Part shown: positions 1-10,221 of the stretch, in pieces
Layout of the letters: each line of letters starts with the position of its first letter
How positions within the stretch are numbered: position 1 is the first letter of the stretch
Source of the DNA: Labilithrix luteola
GTDB taxonomy: Bacteria > Myxococcota_A > Polyangia > Polyangiales > Polyangiaceae
NCBI RefSeq assembly: GCF_001263205.1
Contig: NZ_CP012333.1
Location: 4,503,001-4,567,000, forward strand
DNA: 64,000 nt
Direction: 5' to 3'
Translations under genes and position numbers: made by a program
Notes under the pieces: generated by a model
Databases searched by the model: none
Told to the model about the DNA's origin: nothing
The model's input: only the letters and a program-made list of their open reading frames with translations

Positions 1-1
1 G

Positions 2-58
2 CTCGCTCAGCCGAAGCTGCCGGAAGAGAAAGCTCCTGCTCCGGAGAACAAGAAGTGA
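2..58 (+). CDS. 3' end of an upstream gene, probably ActE-type cytochrome c subunit (partial)
   Basis: Only the last 18 codons lie in the window, ending at TGA 56-58. The visible tail is Pro/Lys/Glu-rich and ends PAPENKK, as expected for a flexible hydrophilic C-terminus. It overlaps the next gene by 3 bases (GTG start inside the stop region), showing translational coupling. Because ActF follows directly, and ACIII operons usually run actA-B-C-D-E-F, the likely identity is the mono-heme ActE. No heme motif is visible in this fragment, so the identity rests only on position. Confidence 0.5.
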   Translation, partial: LAQPKLPEEKAPAPENKK

Positions 59-1575
59 GCGCGTCCAAGAAAGACTCGAGTGAGAAGCACACCTGGGAGC
101 TCACGGGCTCCTGGGCCGGTGCATGGAAGATCTTCGCGGGCATCGGCGTCCTCGGCCTCATCGGCGCAGGACTCGGCTACACGCAGGACGCGCGACGCTT
201 CGCGTTCTCGTGGATGTTCGCGTTCATCACCGTCCTGACGATCGCGCTCGGCGCGCTCTTCTTCGTCCTCATCCAGCGCCTCACGTCGGCGGGGTGGAGC
301 GTCACGGTGCGACGCACGGCGGAGTTCTTCGCCTACGGCGTCGTCATCATGATTCCGCTCTTCCTCCCCGTGCTGGGGACGATGAACCAGCTCTTCCCGT
401 GGCTCGGTTCGCACGACGCGCACGGTGAGCACGGCGGAGAGCACGCGGCGCCCCACAAGGGCGAAGAGCACGGCTCGATTCCGTTCGTCACGCCGGCCTA
501 CGCGCAGGAGCACGCTCCGGCCCCCGCTCAAGGCGGCCCGGCTGGCGACCACGCCGCACCTCCGCCCGGGGCGATGCCTCACGGCGGCCCCGCCGGCATG
601 GGCCCGCACGGCATGCCCGGGGCGATGCCCGGCTTCGGCCACGGCGGCATGGGACCGATGGGTGCAGGCGCGCACGGTGGTCACGGTGGCCCCGTCGCCG
701 CGGGCCTCCCGGATCCCCACGCCCTCGAGCACAAGGAGCTGATGGAGAAGAAGGCCGGTTACCTCAACCGTAACGCCTTCCTCATCCGCGCCGTCGTCTA
801 CTTCGTCATCTGGGCGTTCCTCGCGCTCCGCCTCTTCGGCTACTCGGCCGCGCAGGACAGGTCGAAGGATCCGAAACTCACGCTCAAGGCCCAGAGCTTC
901 GCGCCCGGCGCGACGATGCTCTTCGCGCTCAGCGTCACGTTCGCGGCGTTCGACTGGGTGATGTCGCTCGAGCCGACCTGGTTCTCGACGATCTTCGGCG
1001 TCTACGTCTTCGCGGGCGGCGTCGTCTCCAGCTACGCGGTCATGATCCTCGTGACCATGGCCCTCCGTAACGCCGGTCCGCTCTCGGGTGCGGTGACGGT
1101 CGAGCACTACCACGACCTCGGCAAGTTGATGTTCGGCTTCCTGGTCTTCTGGGCCTACATCGGCTTCTCGCAGTTCATGCTGATCTGGTACGCGGCGCTT
1201 CCGGAAGAGACCACGTTCTTCCACAACCGCTGGGACCACACCCCCTGGGCACGCGTCAGCCTCGTCCTGATCGTCGTCCACTTCGTCGTCCCGTTCTTCT
1301 GGCTCATCTCGCGCAACTTCAAGCGCAACCTGGGCCGCCTCCAGCTTGGCGCGGCGCTGCTCCTCGTGATGCACGTCGTCGACATCTACTGGCTCGTGAT
1401 GCCGAACTACCTCCTCAACAAGCCTGGCTTCTCCTTCCACTGGATGGACGCGGCTTGCCTCCTTGCGGTCGGTGGCATCTACGGCGCCTTCGTCTTCTTC
1501 CGCATGACGAAGTACCCGCTCGTCCCCGTCGGCGACCCGCGCCTCCAGCGCTCGCTGCACTTCCAGAACGCGTAA
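55..1575 (+). CDS. actF: Quinol:cytochrome c oxidoreductase membrane subunit ActF (alternative complex III)
   Basis: Polytopic membrane subunit of ACIII (NrfD-like, second quinone-binding membrane subunit). About ten hydrophobic helices are visible; typical segments include AFDWVMSLEPTWFSTIFG and FWAYIGFSQFMLIWYAALPE, characteristic of the ActF family. The complex oxidises quinol and passes electrons to cytochrome c, here presumably to the caa3 oxidase encoded just downstream. Starts at GTG 55, coupled to the preceding stop. At 506 residues it is about 100 longer than typical ActF, because of a His/Gly/Met/Pro-rich insertion at about residues 119-223 between two transmembrane segments (see findings). 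Family assignment is firm; the role of the insertion is unknown. Confidence 0.9.
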   Translation: MSASKKDSSEKHTWELTGSWAGAWKIFAGIGVLGLIGAGLGYTQDARRFAFSWMFAFITVLTIALGALFFVLIQRLTSAGWSVTVRRTAEFFAYGVVIMIPLFLPVLGTMNQLFPWLGSHDAHGEHGGEHAAPHKGEEHGSIPFVTPAYAQEHAPAPAQGGPAGDHAAPPPGAMPHGGPAGMGPHGMPGAMPGFGHGGMGPMGAGAHGGHGGPVAAGLPDPHALEHKELMEKKAGYLNRNAFLIRAVVYFVIWAFLALRLFGYSAAQDRSKDPKLTLKAQSFAPGATMLFALSVTFAAFDWVMSLEPTWFSTIFGVYVFAGGVVSSYAVMILVTMALRNAGPLSGAVTVEHYHDLGKLMFGFLVFWAYIGFSQFMLIWYAALPEETTFFHNRWDHTPWARVSLVLIVVHFVVPFFWLISRNFKRNLGRLQLGAALLLVMHVVDIYWLVMPNYLLNKPGFSFHWMDAACLLAVGGIYGAFVFFRMTKYPLVPVGDPRLQRSLHFQNA

Positions 1576-1599
1576 TCGAGAGCGAACGAGAGATCTCCG

Positions 1600-2133
1600 A
1601 TGGCGACCGACAACTCACCCCCGAGAATCAAGCTCATCGTCACGATCGGTGTGATCACGATCGTGACGCTGGCGGGCCTGAACCTCGTGCTCAACAGCTA
1701 CTACGCCATGATGAGCGACGAGGCCCAGACCGCGAAGCGGTCCGCGCCCGTTGCTCTCGAAGAGCACCAGAAGGCCGAGCAGGCCGCCTTGACCGGCGCG
1801 AAGATGCCGATCGACCAGGCCATGGCTCAGCTTGCCAAGGGTAACCGCGAAGGCCTCGTTACCCCGCAGCAGTCCGACGACCTCGGTCCGATGACCGGCT
1901 GGAGCAAGCTCCCGAAGCATGCTCCGGAGCCGATCGTCGGCGCGGCCGGCCCGGAAGCGGGCGACGCGGGCGCCGAAGCCGCCGATGGCGGTGCGGCGGC
2001 GGCGGACGGCGGAGCTCTCGCGGCCGACGGCGGCGCGGCGCCCCTGGCGACCGACGCGGGCGCGCCCGCGAAGGGCGGCGACGCCGGTGCGGCTCCCCAT
2101 GCTCCCGCGGCTGACGCGGGCGCTCATCACTGA
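1600..2133 (+). CDS. Single-TM protein with Ala/Asp/Gly-repeat tail, respiratory operon
   Basis: 177 residues. One hydrophobic segment near residues 7-29 (IKLIVTIGVITIVTLAGL), then a hydrophilic region with Gln/Glu/Lys to about residue 105, then a low-complexity tail of degenerate D-A-G-A and D-G-G-A units ending in HH. Likely an inner-membrane anchored protein with a periplasmic domain. It sits between actF and sco in the same orientation with short gaps, so it is co-transcribed with the ACIII/caa3 genes. ACIII operons often contain an extra small membrane subunit or cytochrome here; no heme motif is present. Start ATG 1600 follows GAGAGA. Function not recognised. Confidence 0.75.
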   Translation: MATDNSPPRIKLIVTIGVITIVTLAGLNLVLNSYYAMMSDEAQTAKRSAPVALEEHQKAEQAALTGAKMPIDQAMAQLAKGNREGLVTPQQSDDLGPMTGWSKLPKHAPEPIVGAAGPEAGDAGAEAADGGAAAADGGALAADGGAAPLATDAGAPAKGGDAGAAPHAPAADAGAHH

Positions 2134-2159
2134 TAGGAAGCGGCCCTAAGAAGAGCGTC

Positions 2160-3107
2160 ATGAACTTCGTGAGCCTGCAGATCAAGGAGTCCCGCCCCCG
2201 GCTTCCCCGCTGGGTGACGGGACTCGTCTGCGCGCTGCTCGGGTTCGCGGTGCTCTTCTCGACATCGCGTGCCCACGCGCAGATCAACGCCACGCCACCG
2301 GAGCTCCAGCACGTCGGCGTGAACGAGCACCTGAACGCGCCGATTCCGCTCGATACGCCGTTTCAGGATCACACCGGCAAGCCGGTCACGCTCCGCCAGT
2401 ACTTCGAGCGTGACTCGCGTAAGCGCCCCGTCGTCCTCACGTTCGCGTACCACTCGTGCCCCGTGCTCTGCAGCATGGTGCTCAACGCGGCCGTTTCGGG
2501 ACTCAAGGAAGTCCCTTGGACGATGGGCAAGGAGTACGAGGTCGTCACCATCTCGATCGACCCGAAGGAGTCGCTCGAGAAGACGACCAACAAGCGCAAC
2601 TCGCTCCTCACGGAGTACGGGCGCGCGGGTGCCGACAATGGTTGGCACTTCCTCGTCGGCAGCGAGGCGTCGATCGCGGCCGTCGCGGACGCGGCGGGCT
2701 TCGAATACCAGTACGACGCGCGCCAGCAGCAGTGGGGCCACCCCTCGGTCGTCATGATCACGACGCCCGACGGCAAGATGGCTCGCTACCTGTACGGCAT
2801 CGAGTTCAATCCCAACGATCTTCGCCTCGGTCTTCTCGAGGCCTCTCAAGGCCGCAGCATCTCGACGGTCGAGAAGCTGCTTCTGTATTGCTACCACTAC
2901 GATCCCCAGGGCGGAAAATACGTCCTCGTCGCGCAGCGCGTGATGCAGGTCGGTGGCGCTGTGATCGCGGTGGTCCTCTTCGGAGCCCTCGCCCTGTTTT
3001 GGCGGCGCGAGCTCAAGAAGAGCAAAGACAACAAAGTCGAGTCCGGCGGTAAGGGCGGTGCCCTTCCCAAACAGGACGATGAGGCGCGCGCGGGCGCGTC
3101 TGCGTGA
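2160..3107 (+). CDS. SCO1/SenC-type copper chaperone for cytochrome oxidase
   Basis: 315 residues. N-terminal hydrophobic segment (about 20-42) ending in an Ala-His-Ala signal-like site, a thioredoxin-fold SCO domain, and a C-terminal transmembrane helix (about 262-280) followed by a Lys/Asp tail. Copper-binding residues are visible: C100-P-V-L-C104 and the distal His194 in GHPSVV. SCO proteins deliver copper to, or reduce, the CuA site of subunit II, which is encoded 15 bases downstream. The C-terminal membrane anchor in addition to the N-terminal segment is an elaboration seen in some ACIII-linked SCO proteins. Start ATG 2160 is preceded by an AAGAAGAG ribosome-binding site. Confidence 0.92.
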   Translation: MNFVSLQIKESRPRLPRWVTGLVCALLGFAVLFSTSRAHAQINATPPELQHVGVNEHLNAPIPLDTPFQDHTGKPVTLRQYFERDSRKRPVVLTFAYHSCPVLCSMVLNAAVSGLKEVPWTMGKEYEVVTISIDPKESLEKTTNKRNSLLTEYGRAGADNGWHFLVGSEASIAAVADAAGFEYQYDARQQQWGHPSVVMITTPDGKMARYLYGIEFNPNDLRLGLLEASQGRSISTVEKLLLYCYHYDPQGGKYVLVAQRVMQVGGAVIAVVLFGALALFWRRELKKSKDNKVESGGKGGALPKQDDEARAGASA

Positions 3108-3122
3108 AGGAGTGACGACGAG

Positions 3123-4106
3123 ATGATGCAGCCCCAAGCATCGAGCTGGCAGCTCCCCCCGGCGATGGCGGATTCGGCCGCGTCTGTCGACAGCGCCTAC
3201 AACTTCATCTTCTGGTTCTCGGTCGTGTTCACCGTCGTGATCACGGGCCTGATCCTGTTCTTCGTTCAGAAGTACAAGCGTCGTAAGGGCGTGAAGAGCG
3301 AGCCGACGGGGCACTTCAACAAGCTCGAGATCTTCTGGACGGTCACTCCGTCGATTTTCATCATCTTCCTCTTCCACGTCGGCTTCAGCTCGTGGATCCA
3401 CAACGCCACGGCGGCGGAAGGCGCGACGGAGATCCGCGTCCACGGGAAGAAGTGGGCCTGGGAGTTCGAGTACCCCGGTGGCTCGCGCACCTCGGACCTG
3501 CACCTCGAGGTGAACAAGCCGTACAAGATGATCATCTCCTCGCAGGACGTCCTGCACTCGTTCTTCATCCCGGAGTTCCGCCTCAAGCGTGACGCGGTCC
3601 CGGGCCAGTACTCGTTCATCGCCTTCACCCCCACGGTCGTCGGCCCCGCGCACGTCTTCTGCGCCGAGTACTGCGGAACGAGCCACTCGGGCATGCTCGC
3701 GAACGTCATCGTCGAGACCCCCGAGCAGCACAAAGAGTTCGTCGCGACGCTCGGCAAGAAGCCGAAGCTCTGCGGAACGCCCGCCGTCGAGTGCACCGTC
3801 GAGAAGTGGGGCGAGAGCCTCTTCGTCGAGAAGGGCTGCCCGACCTGCCACGGCATGGGCGGCTCCGGCACGATCGGCGGCGGCAAGTCGCCGGGCCCGA
3901 AGCTCGCGGGCATCTTCGGTCAGCCCCAGCCCATCTCGGGCGGCGCGCCGGTCATGGCCGACGAAAACTACATCCGCGAATCGATCCTCAAGCCGAACGC
4001 GAAGATCGTCGCCGGTTACAACAACGTGCAGATGCCGACCTTCGCCGGGAGCTTTACCGACGATCAGCTCGACGCCGTCATCTCGTACGTCAAGAGCTTG
4101 AAGTAA
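3123..4106 (+). CDS. ctaC: Cytochrome c oxidase subunit II with fused cytochrome c domain (caa3 type)
   Basis: 327 residues. Two N-terminal transmembrane helices (about 25-50 and 75-97), a cupredoxin CuA domain and a C-terminal cytochrome c. CuA ligands are visible: His145, Cys180, Glu182, Cys184, His188, Met191 in CAEYCGTSHSGM. The heme c motif is C239-P-T-C-H243, with a candidate axial Met near MPTF close to the C-terminus. The fused heme domain takes electrons from cytochrome c or directly from ACIII. Located between sco and ctaD. Start is ATG 3123 or 3126; GAAGGAG lies upstream. Confidence 0.95.
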   Translation: MMQPQASSWQLPPAMADSAASVDSAYNFIFWFSVVFTVVITGLILFFVQKYKRRKGVKSEPTGHFNKLEIFWTVTPSIFIIFLFHVGFSSWIHNATAAEGATEIRVHGKKWAWEFEYPGGSRTSDLHLEVNKPYKMIISSQDVLHSFFIPEFRLKRDAVPGQYSFIAFTPTVVGPAHVFCAEYCGTSHSGMLANVIVETPEQHKEFVATLGKKPKLCGTPAVECTVEKWGESLFVEKGCPTCHGMGGSGTIGGGKSPGPKLAGIFGQPQPISGGAPVMADENYIRESILKPNAKIVAGYNNVQMPTFAGSFTDDQLDAVISYVKSLK

Positions 4107-4137
4107 AGCAGTCCTCGGGAGCCTGGAGTCTCAGAAA

Positions 4138-5852
<1,715 letters not shown>

Positions 5853-5856
<4 letters not shown>

Positions 5857-6560
5857 GCACGGAAGCCGCAAGCGCTGAGTCCGCGCACGGCGACGGACAC
5901 GGTCACGCGCATCCGAAGTGGCTCGCGCACCACTTCGATACTCCCGCGCAGCAGTTCGATGCCGCGAAGCTGGGTATGTGGGTGTTCCTTGCGCAGGAGC
6001 TCCTCTTCTTCAGCGGCCTCTTCGTCGCCTACGGCGTGTACCGCAGCTGGTACCCCGAGATGTTCAAGGCGGCGAGCCACCAGCTCGACAAGATCATGGG
6101 CGCCACGAACACCATCGTGCTGCTCTTCTCGTCGCTCACGGCGGCTCTCGCGGTGCGTTCGGCGCAGGTCGGCAACAAGAAGGCGACGGGCAACTACCTG
6201 CTCGTCACCATCGGCTGCGCGTGCATGTTCCTCGTGATCAAGTTCTTCGAGTACAAGCACAAGTTCGAGGCGGGGCTCCTCCCGGGGCGGTTCTTCCACC
6301 CGCACCTCGAGCACCTTGCGCACGGCTCGCCGCCGCTCCCGGCGAACACGGGTTCCTTCTTCGGAATCTACTTCATGATGACGGGTATCCACGGTGTCCA
6401 CGTCATCGTGGGTATCGGTATCCTCATCTGGATCTGGCTCCGCAATAACCGGGGCGAGTTCTCGAAGGAGTACTTCACGGCGGTCGATATCGCGGCGCTC
6501 TACTGGCACCTCGTCGACCTCGTGTGGATCTACCTCTTCCCGCTCCTCTACCTGATCTGA
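5853..6560 (+). CDS. ctaE: Cytochrome c oxidase subunit III
   Basis: 235 residues, with a His-rich hydrophilic N-terminus followed by about five transmembrane helices. Family signatures include GMWVFLAQELLFFSGLF, FFGIYFMMTGIHGVHV and the C-terminal YWHLVDLVWIYLFPLLYL. Subunit III stabilises the catalytic core and its proton uptake. ATG overlaps the ctaD stop by 4 bases; the ctaF start follows 18 bases after its stop. Confidence 0.96.
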
Positions 6561-6578
6561 AGCGAGGAACCCGGAACC

Positions 6579-7049
6579 ATGGCTTCTCTCGAACACGCTC
6601 ACGGCGCTGAAGGCCACGACGAAGGTGCGGTTCACGCGCACGTCTCGCCGGTGATCTTCTACGTCGGGATCTTCCTCGCGCTCGTCTTCTTCACGGTGCT
6701 GACGGTCGGCCAGTCCTACGTCGACCTCGGCCGGTTGAACATCGTCCTCATCATCCTCATTGCAAGCTGCAAGGCCGCGCTCGTCGTGACCTTCTTCATG
6801 CACCTGAAGTGGGACAACAAGTTCAACGCGCTCATCTTCGTCAGCGCGATCTTGTTCATCGGCATCTTCTTCGCCTACACGCTGAACGACACGGAGCGTC
6901 GCGGTGATTACGACGCAGACCAGAACGTGAGGGTTCTGCCGAAAACCGGACAGGACGCGCCCGGCGGTTTCGAGCCTCCGGCGCACCCGGCCGAAGGCGC
7001 GGAGCACGCGCCGGCGGAAGGAAGCCCGGCTCCGGCCGAGCACCACTGA
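6579..7049 (+). CDS. ctaF: Cytochrome c oxidase subunit IV (prokaryotic type)
   Basis: 156 residues with a His-rich N-terminus, three transmembrane helices (about 27-45, 57-77, 84-102) and a soluble Pro/Ala/Glu-rich C-terminal tail. The motif CKAALVVTFFMHLKWDNKFN is characteristic of the prokaryotic COX IV family. It is the last gene of the respiratory operon; a terminator follows about 20 bases after the stop. Confidence 0.9.
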   Translation: MASLEHAHGAEGHDEGAVHAHVSPVIFYVGIFLALVFFTVLTVGQSYVDLGRLNIVLIILIASCKAALVVTFFMHLKWDNKFNALIFVSAILFIGIFFAYTLNDTERRGDYDADQNVRVLPKTGQDAPGGFEPPAHPAEGAEHAPAEGSPAPAEHH

Positions 7050-7067
7050 CGTCCAGCCACTCCGATC

Positions 7068-7103
7068 GAAGCCCGTCCCTCACGAGGGGGCGGGCTTTCG
7101 TCA
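7068..7103 (+). terminator. Intrinsic terminator of the ACIII/caa3 operon
   Basis: Inverted repeat: AAGCCCG-TCCCT at 7069-7080 pairs with AGGGG at 7085-7089 and CGGGCTT at 7091-7097 (one unpaired G), loop CACG, followed by TTCGTCATTT. It lies directly after the ctaF stop. The T-tract is short, as is common in high-GC genomes. Confidence 0.75.
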
Positions 7104-7182
7104 TTTCTGCGGCCGATTTGCTCCCCGCCTCGGGAGGCATACTCTTGAAGACCTCGATGCGACGAGAGCGGGGCCACGGGGC

Positions 7183-8739
7183 ATGACCATGCGCATCGCG
7201 CTGGGGTCGATGATCCTGCTCGCGGCGACAGCGAGCAGCGTGCTGTCGTGCTCGCGTGAGCTTCCCCCCTTCGGACAGCTCCACCTCACGGTGAGCACCG
7301 ATGGGCCGGTGCCATCGGTCGTCTCGCGACTACGCATCGACGTCTACCGAAGCGACGGACGCTGGATCGATTCGCACGACCAGCCTCTGCGCAGTCGCTC
7401 GGACTGGCCCACGTCGTTCACCGTGTACGCGAGCGACACGCGCATGGAGCGGGTCCGCATTCGGCTGCGCGCTTATGCATCGGACTATCTGCGTGACTAT
7501 CGCGGTGAGCGCTACCAACCGCCGCCGCCGGACGACGCCGCGCTCGACTTCGTACCCGACCCGCCCGTGGGCGACGAACAGCCACGGCTCTTCCTGAACG
7601 GTGTGGACGTCACGCCTCGCTCCGAGCCCGCACCCGGAGTGACCATTGATCGTCTGATGTGGGTCGCGCTCGACGAAGGGAGCATTGGAAGCGCGTCGAT
7701 CGTCCTCCGGATCGCGTGCGCGGGCACGATGGCGGACTTGGCCGGCGATCGCACGTGCATCGACGATCGCAACGTTCTCCACCCGACGCCCGTTGCGGCG
7801 AACGACGATCCGAGTCCAGCTCCGTGGGCACTCCAGCTCGAAGAGGATCTGAACGCGTTGCCCGAGCCTCGCTCGGCGTCGATGACAACGGATGGGACGC
7901 CACTCTTCGACGAAGAAGTCATGGTCCCCGGTGCACCGTTCGTTCTCGGCTCGAATGACGAATCGGTTCGCTTCTCGTCGGGCGGGAAGCCGCTCGACAC
8001 CGTGCCTGCCCGCGTGTTCGTTGCTCCACCGCTGCTGGTCGACCGCTACGAGATGACCGTTGCGCGCTATCGGGAGGCTCTTGCGCACGGCTTCCGAACG
8101 CGATTTGCACCGGCAGTGAACGACAGTCCCGGGATCGAGCAATCGAGCGATGGGGTGCGGGCCTGCACGTTCAGCACGAACCCGTTCGAAGGCGCTGCGA
8201 GTCGGGAGACCATGCCCCTCTCGTGCATTCCGTTCCCCACCGCTGTCGAGCTCTGTGAATTCCTCGGCGGCGACCTGCCGACCGAGGCCGAATGGGAGTA
8301 CCTCGCGACCTCGGCGGGCAAGGACGCCAAGACCGCGTACCCATGGGGTAACGAGATCCCGTCGTGCGACGAGGCCGTCTATGGCCGCATCGGCACACGC
8401 GTACCCGCCGGCGGTAAGGCATGCGCTGGTCCCGACCATCTGTACGGCCCCCTGCCGGTGGACGCCGGCTCGAAGGACTCCACGCCTGCGGGGATCCACG
8501 GGATGGCGGCGAACGTCGGTGAGTTCGCGCGCGACGGGTTTCACGATTATCGTGCGGCTTGCTGGGCACTCGCGCCCATCTACGATCCCTCGTGCCCAGA
8601 AGACGCGAACGCGCTGGCGATCATGCGCGGGAGCGCGTTTCTGACGAGCTACGTCGAAGCATCCGTACTGCGTCGCGCGCTTCCGACCACGGCACGAAAC
8701 GGTATGGACGGAGGGCTCCGATGCGTCCGGCGGCGGTGA
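7183..8739 (+). CDS. SUMF1-fold (formylglycine-generating-enzyme-like) lipoprotein
   Basis: 518 residues. The N-terminus has a hydrophobic signal ending in VLSC, a lipobox with Cys at about residue 23. The middle (about 60-230) is a beta-rich, Pro/Asp-rich region not recognised. The C-terminal ~270 residues are a SUMF1/FGE-sulfatase fold: MVPGAPFVLGSNDE, YEMTVARYREAL, LPTEAEWEYLA, YPWGNE, GIHGMAANVGEFARD, and the terminal GGLRCVRR. The paired catalytic Cys of true formylglycine-generating enzymes is not evident, so it is more likely a binding or structural variant than a sulfatase activator. The next gene, of the same architecture, overlaps its 3' end by 19 bases. Confidence 0.8.
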   Translation: MTMRIALGSMILLAATASSVLSCSRELPPFGQLHLTVSTDGPVPSVVSRLRIDVYRSDGRWIDSHDQPLRSRSDWPTSFTVYASDTRMERVRIRLRAYASDYLRDYRGERYQPPPPDDAALDFVPDPPVGDEQPRLFLNGVDVTPRSEPAPGVTIDRLMWVALDEGSIGSASIVLRIACAGTMADLAGDRTCIDDRNVLHPTPVAANDDPSPAPWALQLEEDLNALPEPRSASMTTDGTPLFDEEVMVPGAPFVLGSNDESVRFSSGGKPLDTVPARVFVAPPLLVDRYEMTVARYREALAHGFRTRFAPAVNDSPGIEQSSDGVRACTFSTNPFEGAASRETMPLSCIPFPTAVELCEFLGGDLPTEAEWEYLATSAGKDAKTAYPWGNEIPSCDEAVYGRIGTRVPAGGKACAGPDHLYGPLPVDAGSKDSTPAGIHGMAANVGEFARDGFHDYRAACWALAPIYDPSCPEDANALAIMRGSAFLTSYVEASVLRRALPTTARNGMDGGLRCVRRR

Positions 8740-10103
8740 GCATCGCGGCGCTCGCGTTCGCCCTCGTCGCGTGCGGCGAGACCCTTCCCGAAGCGGGCCA
8801 CGTGGTGGTGCACCTCGATTCCGACGTGGCGCTTCCGCGGACCGGGGTGTCGCAAGGTCGTCAGGACGCCGTGCCCATCTTCGACACGGCGCGCATCGAG
8901 ATCCTGCGTGCGGACGGTTCGCTCGCGTGCGACGACTGTCGGCGCGACGTCGCCTTGGAGACGGCGGCGATCGAGGCTGGCACCTCGTTCACGATTCTCG
9001 CTCCCGGAGCGGAGATCGTCCACGCGACGGCGTTTCGCTCGGACACGTTCGATCTCTCGGGCGGCCATGTCTCCGTCGAGATCTGGGCAGACGTGCCGGC
9101 ACCGCCCGCCGATGGGGCGCGAGACGTCACGCTCACGTTTCGGTTCGAAGACATCGGGCGCCCGCGTGGATCCATCGATTCCCCAGCAAAGCTCGAGGAG
9201 GGGCCGCCGCCACGGCCGCGCCACATGGCTCCTTTCGCCGAGCGCGTTCCGTGTACCGGTACGGCTCCGTCGGATACCGCCTGCGTCCCTGGCGGCATGT
9301 TCTGGCTCGGCGCGACGGTCGACATGCCTTCGCCGACGCTTCTCGCGCCTCGTGTCGTCGTCGTGCAGCCGTTCTTCGTCGACCTGCACGAGGTGTCCGT
9401 CAGCGAGTACCGGGCGAACGGCGGAAGTCGGCAGGGACTGTCGCCCAACAGCGGCGGGCGGGACGGCGAATTCTGGGACGACTACTGCACGTTCACCGAG
9501 GCGCCGGGGCGTTTCGACGACTACCCGGTCAACTGCCTTCCGTGGTCCGCTGCGCGCGCCTATTGCGTTTCGCAGGGAGGGGATCTCCTCACCGAAGCGC
9601 AAAAGGAATATCTCGATTCTGCACTTCGCGGATATCCGTTTCCCTGGGGTTACGACCGCCCGACGTGCGCCGACGCCGTGCTCGCACGCGCGCCGAGCAC
9701 TCCCGCAAAGCGGTCGACTGCCATCAATCGAGATTGCCTGCCCGATCCCTCGGAGCCACCCGACATCGGCGTGATGGGGTTTCCGAAGGCTGTCTCCCGA
9801 GAGGACATCGGAAAAGACTTTGTCGATCTCGAAGGCGGGCGTGTGCAGGATCTGGCTGGGAATCTGAGCGAGTGGCTACTCGACGACTGGCAATGGCGAG
9901 ACGAAGACTGTTGGTCGTCACCCACGCCGCTCGTCGATCCGGTGTGCCACAGCCCCGATGCCCTCTATCACCCGGTTCGCGGCGGGAGCTATGCCATCGG
10001 CGCTGCCGGTGTCGCCGCGAGTTGGCGGCTCCAGTACCCCGACGATGCGGACGTCGCGGGGAGCGCCATCGGAATTCGCTGCGCCTATCCCGCCGCGCAG
10101 TAG
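8721..10103 (+). CDS. Second SUMF1-fold lipoprotein
   Basis: ATG 8721 is chosen because it opens a lipoprotein signal (MRPAAVSIAALAFALVAC, Cys at residue 18); the reading frame is open further upstream but that part lies inside the preceding gene. 460 residues. A Cys-containing beta-rich domain comes first, then a SUMF1-like domain with GGMFWLGATV, VDLHEVSVSEY, LLTEAQKEYL, YPFPWGYDRPTC, DLAGNLSEWLLDDW, VRGGSYAIG and IGIRCAYP. Several Cys (about 75, 78, 180, 186, 269, 282) could form disulfides. Same architecture as its neighbour, so probably a tandem duplication that diverged. Confidence 0.8.
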   Translation: MRPAAVSIAALAFALVACGETLPEAGHVVVHLDSDVALPRTGVSQGRQDAVPIFDTARIEILRADGSLACDDCRRDVALETAAIEAGTSFTILAPGAEIVHATAFRSDTFDLSGGHVSVEIWADVPAPPADGARDVTLTFRFEDIGRPRGSIDSPAKLEEGPPPRPRHMAPFAERVPCTGTAPSDTACVPGGMFWLGATVDMPSPTLLAPRVVVVQPFFVDLHEVSVSEYRANGGSRQGLSPNSGGRDGEFWDDYCTFTEAPGRFDDYPVNCLPWSAARAYCVSQGGDLLTEAQKEYLDSALRGYPFPWGYDRPTCADAVLARAPSTPAKRSTAINRDCLPDPSEPPDIGVMGFPKAVSREDIGKDFVDLEGGRVQDLAGNLSEWLLDDWQWRDEDCWSSPTPLVDPVCHSPDALYHPVRGGSYAIGAAGVAASWRLQYPDDADVAGSAIGIRCAYPAAQ

Positions 10104-10221
10104 AGCGGGAGCGGCCCGACGGCGGCGCTGCGGCCTTCTTCGTGGGCAACGACAGCGCGGGCGCAGGAGCTATCCACTGCGCGCGCGTGAAATGACACAA
10201 TGAAGGCAAAGAGAGGTCCAA

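Noticed and set aside
7..1560. 517-codon minus-strand open frame opposite actF, and similar long antisense frames opposite most large genes (for example 4090-5871, 2127-3851, 23548-24696).
   Set aside because: Their proteins are rich in Arg, Glu, Asp and Val with no motif; they mirror third-position GC bias of the real genes on the other strand.
7183..10103. Calling the SUMF1-type lipoproteins sulfatase-activating enzymes.
   Set aside because: The Cys pair required for formylglycine generation is not evident and no sulfatase gene is nearby.
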